This document shows positions 60,658 to 64,000 of a stretch of DNA of 64,000 nucleotides, one piece after another. Source of the DNA: Tardiphaga sp. 709. Lineage in GTDB: Bacteria > Pseudomonadota > Alphaproteobacteria > Rhizobiales > Xanthobacteraceae. The notes under the pieces are model-generated. The model saw only the letters and a program-made list of their open reading frames with translations. It was not told the origin of the DNA and made no database searches. Location of the stretch: NCBI RefSeq assembly GCF_032401055.1, contig NZ_CP135529.1, positions 5,144,501 to 5,208,500 on the forward strand, read 5' to 3'. The translations under genes and the position numbers were made by a program. Positions within the stretch are counted from its first letter, which is position 1. Each line of letters opens with the position of its first letter.

Positions 60658-61491
60658 ATGATGTCTACGCTCAAATCGTTTCTCCGCCATCCCACCGGGA
60701 TGATTGGTCTGTTCGTCCTCCTCGCGGTGGTCCTCCTCGCGGTATCGGCGCCGTGGCTGTTTCCTGACGACCCCTGGGACATGGTCGGCGCGCCGTTCCA
60801 GCCGCCGTTCAGCGAAGGGCTCTGGCTCGGCTCCGACATGCTCGGCCGTGACGTGGCCGCCGGCATCGCGCATGGCGCGCGGATTTCGCTGATCATCGGC
60901 GTCATCTCGACGCTAACCTCCCTGGTCATCGGCGTCACTATCGGCGCAACCGCCGGCTATTTCGGCGGCAAGGTCGATGAGGTGATGATGCGTATCACCG
61001 AGCTGTTCCAGACCATCCCGGGCTTCATTCTCGCCATCTTGCTGGTCGCGACCATCGGGCCGAAGATCTCCAACATCATCTTCGCTATCGGCATTGTCAG
61101 CTGGCCGCCGCTGGCACGCTTGACGCGTGCGGAGTTCATGCGGCTGCGCGGGCGCGAATTCGTTCAAGCTGCGGTCTGCCAGGGCCAGCGTCCGCTGACC
61201 GTAGTGCTGCGCCGTATCCTGCCCAATGCGATCTCTCCGATCATCGTCACCGGATCGCTTGCGGTCGCCAGCGCCATCCTGATCGAGAGCGCATTGAGCT
61301 TCATGGGTCTCGGCGATCCCAATCTGATGTCGTGGGGCTTCATGATCGGTGCTGCGCGCACCGTGATCCGTCAGGCCTGGTGGATGAGCGTGTTTCCTGG
61401 TCTCGCCATCCTGCTCACCGTGCTCGCCATCAATCTGGTGGGCGAAGGTCTCAATGACACGTTAAACCCCCGTATCTCACGCAAGCGATAG
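60658..61491 (+). CDS. peptide-type ABC transporter permease (DppC-like)
   Basis: A 277-aa permease starting MMSTLKSFLRHPTGMIGLFVLLAVVLLAVSAPWLFP. The coupling loop is EFVQAAVCQGQRPLTVVLRRILPNAISP and the C-terminus GLAILLTVLAINLVGEGLNDTLNPR is standard. ATG 60658 (or 60661) is used; the frame upstream to 60634 overlaps the DppB stop. It pairs with the DppB-like protein. Confidence 0.93.
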   Translation: MMSTLKSFLRHPTGMIGLFVLLAVVLLAVSAPWLFPDDPWDMVGAPFQPPFSEGLWLGSDMLGRDVAAGIAHGARISLIIGVISTLTSLVIGVTIGATAGYFGGKVDEVMMRITELFQTIPGFILAILLVATIGPKISNIIFAIGIVSWPPLARLTRAEFMRLRGREFVQAAVCQGQRPLTVVLRRILPNAISPIIVTGSLAVASAILIESALSFMGLGDPNLMSWGFMIGAARTVIRQAWWMSVFPGLAILLTVLAINLVGEGLNDTLNPRISRKR

Positions 61492-61496
61492 TATTC

Positions 61497-63152
61497 ATGA
61501 CCGACAAAACACTGCTTGCCATTGAGAACGTCTCCATCAGCTTGCCGCCGGGCGCTGATCGTCCTTTCGCAATCGAAGACGTGTCGCTCACCGTCAACCG
61601 CAACGAGATCGTGTGTCTGGTCGGTGAGTCCGGCTCCGGCAAGTCGATGACTGCGCATGCGATCCTGCGACTGCTGCCCGACCGAACTGGCGTTGCGCAG
61701 GGCAGCATCAGCTTCAATGGCAATGACATCGCCAAGGCGGACGAGCCCACGATGCGCAAGCTGCGTGGCGGCGCCATCTCGATGATTTTCCAGGAGCCAC
61801 TCAGCGCGCTCAATCCGCTGGCCCGTGTCGGCCAGCAGATTGCGGAATCGATCATCACGCACACCAAGCCGATGCCGTCCAAAGAGGCGGTGGATGCACG
61901 CGTGCAGGAGCTGATCCGGGACGTTGGCCTGCCGGATCCGGTGGCGCTCGCGCGCAGCTTCCCGTTCCAGCTCTCCGGTGGGCAGCGCCAGCGCATCATG
62001 ATCGCTATGGCGATGGCCAACAATCCAGCGCTGCTCCTGGCTGACGAGCCGACCACGGCGCTCGACGTGACCACGCAGAAGCAGATTCTGGCGCTGGTGA
62101 AGAAGCTGCAGTCGGAACGCGGCATGGGTGTGCTGCTGATCACCCACGATTTTGGCGTCGTTGCTGACGTCGCCGATCGCGTCGTGGTGATGCGCAATGG
62201 CCGCGTGGTTGAGCAGGGCACCGTCGATGAGGTGCTGCGCAATCCGAAGGACGACTACACCAAGAGCCTCATCGCCGCCGTTCCTGGCGCCCGCTCGCTG
62301 ACCAAAGCTGATCGCAAGATCACGGGCGAGCCATTGCTGGATGCGGTCGGCCTGAACAAGACCTTCATCACCAAGCAGGGCATGTTCCTGCCGCCGCGCC
62401 GGACCGATGCAGTGCAGAACATCTCGCTTGGTCTGAAGGCGCGCGAGACCGTGGCCATCGTCGGCGAGTCCGGGTCGGGCAAGTCCACGCTGGGTCGGTT
62501 GATCATGCGGCTGATCGAGCCTGACACGGGCTCGGTGCATTTCGATGGCAAGGATCTGCTGTCACAGCGCGGCGAGCGGCTCCGCCAGATGCGCCGCAAG
62601 ATTCAGATCGTGTTCCAGGATCCCTTCGCGGCGCTCGATCCGCGGCAGAAGGTCGGCGACGCGATTGCCGGCGGCCCGATTGCCTATGGCACGCCCTCCA
62701 AGGAAGCCATGGCCGATGCGAAGCGTCTGCTGGCCCGCGTCGGCCTTCAGGAGAGCGCCGCCAACCGCTATCCGCACGAATTCTCCGGCGGTCAGCGGCA
62801 GCGCATCTGTATTGCACGCGCGCTGGCCCTGAAGCCCTCGGTGCTGGTGGCGGACGAGGCGGTCTCGGCGCTCGACGTGTCGGTGCAGGCGCAGGTGTTG
62901 CAGCTCCTCGCCGAACTGCGCGAGGAGATGAACCTGGCCATGATCTTCATCACTCATGACTTGCGCGTCGCCGCTGAAATCGCTGATCGCATCGTGGTGA
63001 TGCGGCGCGGCGAGATCGTCGAGCAGGGCGAGACGCAGAATATCTTCCAGAATCCCACCGACGCCTATACGCGCGCGCTGCTGGATGCGATCCCCGGCCG
63101 CGCGATGTTCGCCGGTCCGGGCGCCAGGCAGGCGGAAGTCGCTTCAGTATAA
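61497..63152 (+). CDS. peptide-type ABC transporter, double ATP-binding protein
   Basis: A 551-aa fused DppD-DppF ATPase, similar in layout to the one at 21798-23432. Domain 1 has LVGESGSGKSMTAHAIL, LSGGQRQRIMIAMAMANNP and LLADEPTTALD. Domain 2 has IVGESGSGKSTLGRLIMRLI, FSGGQRQRICIARAL and VLVADEAVSALD. It starts 5 nt after the DppC-like stop and closes the operon. One ATPase and one permease pair serve three binding proteins. Confidence 0.95.
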   Translation: MTDKTLLAIENVSISLPPGADRPFAIEDVSLTVNRNEIVCLVGESGSGKSMTAHAILRLLPDRTGVAQGSISFNGNDIAKADEPTMRKLRGGAISMIFQEPLSALNPLARVGQQIAESIITHTKPMPSKEAVDARVQELIRDVGLPDPVALARSFPFQLSGGQRQRIMIAMAMANNPALLLADEPTTALDVTTQKQILALVKKLQSERGMGVLLITHDFGVVADVADRVVVMRNGRVVEQGTVDEVLRNPKDDYTKSLIAAVPGARSLTKADRKITGEPLLDAVGLNKTFITKQGMFLPPRRTDAVQNISLGLKARETVAIVGESGSGKSTLGRLIMRLIEPDTGSVHFDGKDLLSQRGERLRQMRRKIQIVFQDPFAALDPRQKVGDAIAGGPIAYGTPSKEAMADAKRLLARVGLQESAANRYPHEFSGGQRQRICIARALALKPSVLVADEAVSALDVSVQAQVLQLLAELREEMNLAMIFITHDLRVAAEIADRIVVMRRGEIVEQGETQNIFQNPTDAYTRALLDAIPGRAMFAGPGARQAEVASV

Positions 63153-63157
63153 AATCA

Positions 63158-63186
63158 GGCCCGCCAGACTCTGCGTCTGGCAGGCC
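63158..63186. terminator. hairpin between convergent ABC ATPase and Bug-family genes
   Basis: GCCAGAC (63163-63169) pairs with GTCTGGC (63175-63181), and flanking GGCC blocks extend the stem across one mismatch. It lies in the 50-bp gap between convergent genes and probably stops both transcripts. No T-run. Confidence 0.65.
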
Positions 63187-63202
63187 TCGTAATTCTGCCA
63201 GA

Positions 63203-64000
63203 TCAATCTAGCTTGACGTTGGCCTCGGTCACGACCTTGCGCCAGCGCGCCACCTCGGCCGACACCATCTTGCCGAAGTCAGCGCCGGCGACATCCGGCA
63301 CATCGGAGCCGTTGCGCTCCCAGGCTTCCTTGATCGCAGGGACTTGCAGCGCAGCCTTCAGCTCCTTGGCCATGCGCTCGACCACGTCGGGCGGCGTGCC
63401 CTTGGGGGCGAACAGCCCGTACCAGGTGGCGACTTCATAATTCGGCAAACCGGCTTCCGCCGCGGTCGGCAGATCGGGGAAGGCTGCCACGCGCTTCGGA
63501 GCGGCAATCGCCAGCGCGCGCAGTTGTCCGGCGCGGATTGGCGCAGCCGACGAGCCGAGACCGTCGAACACCACCGGCACGTGGCCGGCGATGAGGTCCT
63601 GCATCGCCGGGCCCGCACCACGATAGGGCACGTGCTGGATCTTGGTCTGGGTCAGGATCTTGAACAGCTCGCCGGCCAGATGATGCGTCGTGCCGGCGCC
63701 GGCCGAACCATAGGAGAGCTTGTCCGGATTGGCCTTCGCATAGGCGATGAATTCACCGAGCGTCTTGGCGGAGACCTTGTCGGGATTGACCACGATGACC
63801 TGTGGCGGCCGTGCGATCAGCGCGACCGGGATGAAGTCTTTCTCGATGTCGTAATCGAGGGTGGGATAGAGCGACGGCGCAATCGCGTGATGCGCGGCGC
63901 CCATGAAGAAGGTGTAGCCGTCCGGTGCGGCCTTGGCGGCCGCCGAGGCGCCGACCGTGCCGCCGGCGCCGGCCCGGTTCTCGATGATCACGCGCTTGCC
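63203..64000 (-). CDS. Bug family tripartite-tricarboxylate-transporter-type binding protein (partial)
   Basis: The C-terminal 266 or so residues of a TctC-like periplasmic binding protein; the N-terminus with its signal peptide lies beyond the window. Landmarks are IIENRAGAGGTVGASAAAKAAPDGYTF, the ligand-loop region YGSAGAGTTHHLAGELFK, VPYRGAGPAMQDLIAGHVPVVFDGL and the C-terminal FGKMVSAEVARWRKVV. Bug proteins bind carboxylates or amides and are often orphans without membrane partners. It is convergent with the triplicated importer operon. Confidence 0.93.
   Translation of the reverse strand, partial: GKRVIIENRAGAGGTVGASAAAKAAPDGYTFFMGAAHHAIAPSLYPTLDYDIEKDFIPVALIARPPQVIVVNPDKVSAKTLGEFIAYAKANPDKLSYGSAGAGTTHHLAGELFKILTQTKIQHVPYRGAGPAMQDLIAGHVPVVFDGLGSSAAPIRAGQLRALAIAAPKRVAAFPDLPTAAEAGLPNYEVATWYGLFAPKGTPPDVVERMAKELKAALQVPAIKEAWERNGSDVPDVAGADFGKMVSAEVARWRKVVTEANVKLD

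Overview
The window is GC-rich chromosomal DNA of an alphaproteobacterium. Family content (rhizobial exopolysaccharide genes, several ABC uptake operons, a D-hydantoin gene set) and the long intergenic palindromes built on 'CATTCCGGGGCG' point to the Nitrobacteraceae (Bradyrhizobium, Rhodopseudomonas, Tardiphaga or Afipia). That is inferred from gene content and recalled repeat families; no marker gene is present. I found no rRNA, tRNA, CRISPR array, transposase or phage gene.

Region 1 (1-13.6 kb) is an exopolysaccharide locus. On the minus strand run an outer-membrane beta-barrel protein, a fused Wzc-type chain-length regulator and tyrosine kinase, a Wzy/ligase-type membrane protein, a glycosyltransferase and two acyltransferases, mostly with overlapping ends. 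A short Wza-like export protein, a PPP-family phosphatase and a small membrane protein lie next to them. On the plus strand are a priming sugar transferase with a structured leader, an FkbM methyltransferase and UDP-glucose 6-dehydrogenase.

Region 2 (13.6-27 kb) starts with small membrane or secreted proteins. It continues with an APH-fold kinase, a class III PLP phospho-lyase or aminotransferase and an M20 hydrolase in one operon. This arrangement recalls hydroxylysine or phosphoethanolamine breakdown. A VOC protein, an amine or amino-acid oxidase and a peptide-type ABC importer follow.

Region 3 (27-34.5 kb) holds a clade-2 catalase whose 5' end is out of frame, a DUF4142 protein, and a D-hydantoin set: N-carbamoyl-D-amino-acid hydrolase, Asp/Glu/hydantoin racemase, hydantoinase and a DSD1-type PLP enzyme.

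Region 4 (34.6-47.7 kb) is the most interesting. A five-gene Liv-type ABC importer, an HpaB-type monooxygenase, an enamidase-like amidohydrolase and a PF06684 protein sit with two paralogous MarR regulators. Three 23-bp imperfect palindromes of identical geometry (AATAGCTTC, 5 nt, GAAGCTATT) lie upstream of the importer, the monooxygenase and the PF06684/MarR pair. I read this as one uncharacterised catabolic regulon, possibly for a cyclic enamide or N-heterocycle. An EmrAB-type efflux pair follows.

Region 5 (47.7-52.6 kb) contains a (CT)14 tract abutting a palindromic repeat, a 650-bp element rich in nested hairpins with no convincing gene, a DUF2927 protein, an L,D-transpeptidase, a ThDP enzyme, and a small overlapping gene pair whose first product looks DNA-binding.

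Region 6 (52.6-64 kb) holds an AraC regulator, a GhrA-like 2-hydroxyacid dehydrogenase, three tandem paralogous solute-binding proteins of exactly 528 residues each, one permease pair and one double-ATPase. A truncated Bug-family binding protein runs off the right edge.
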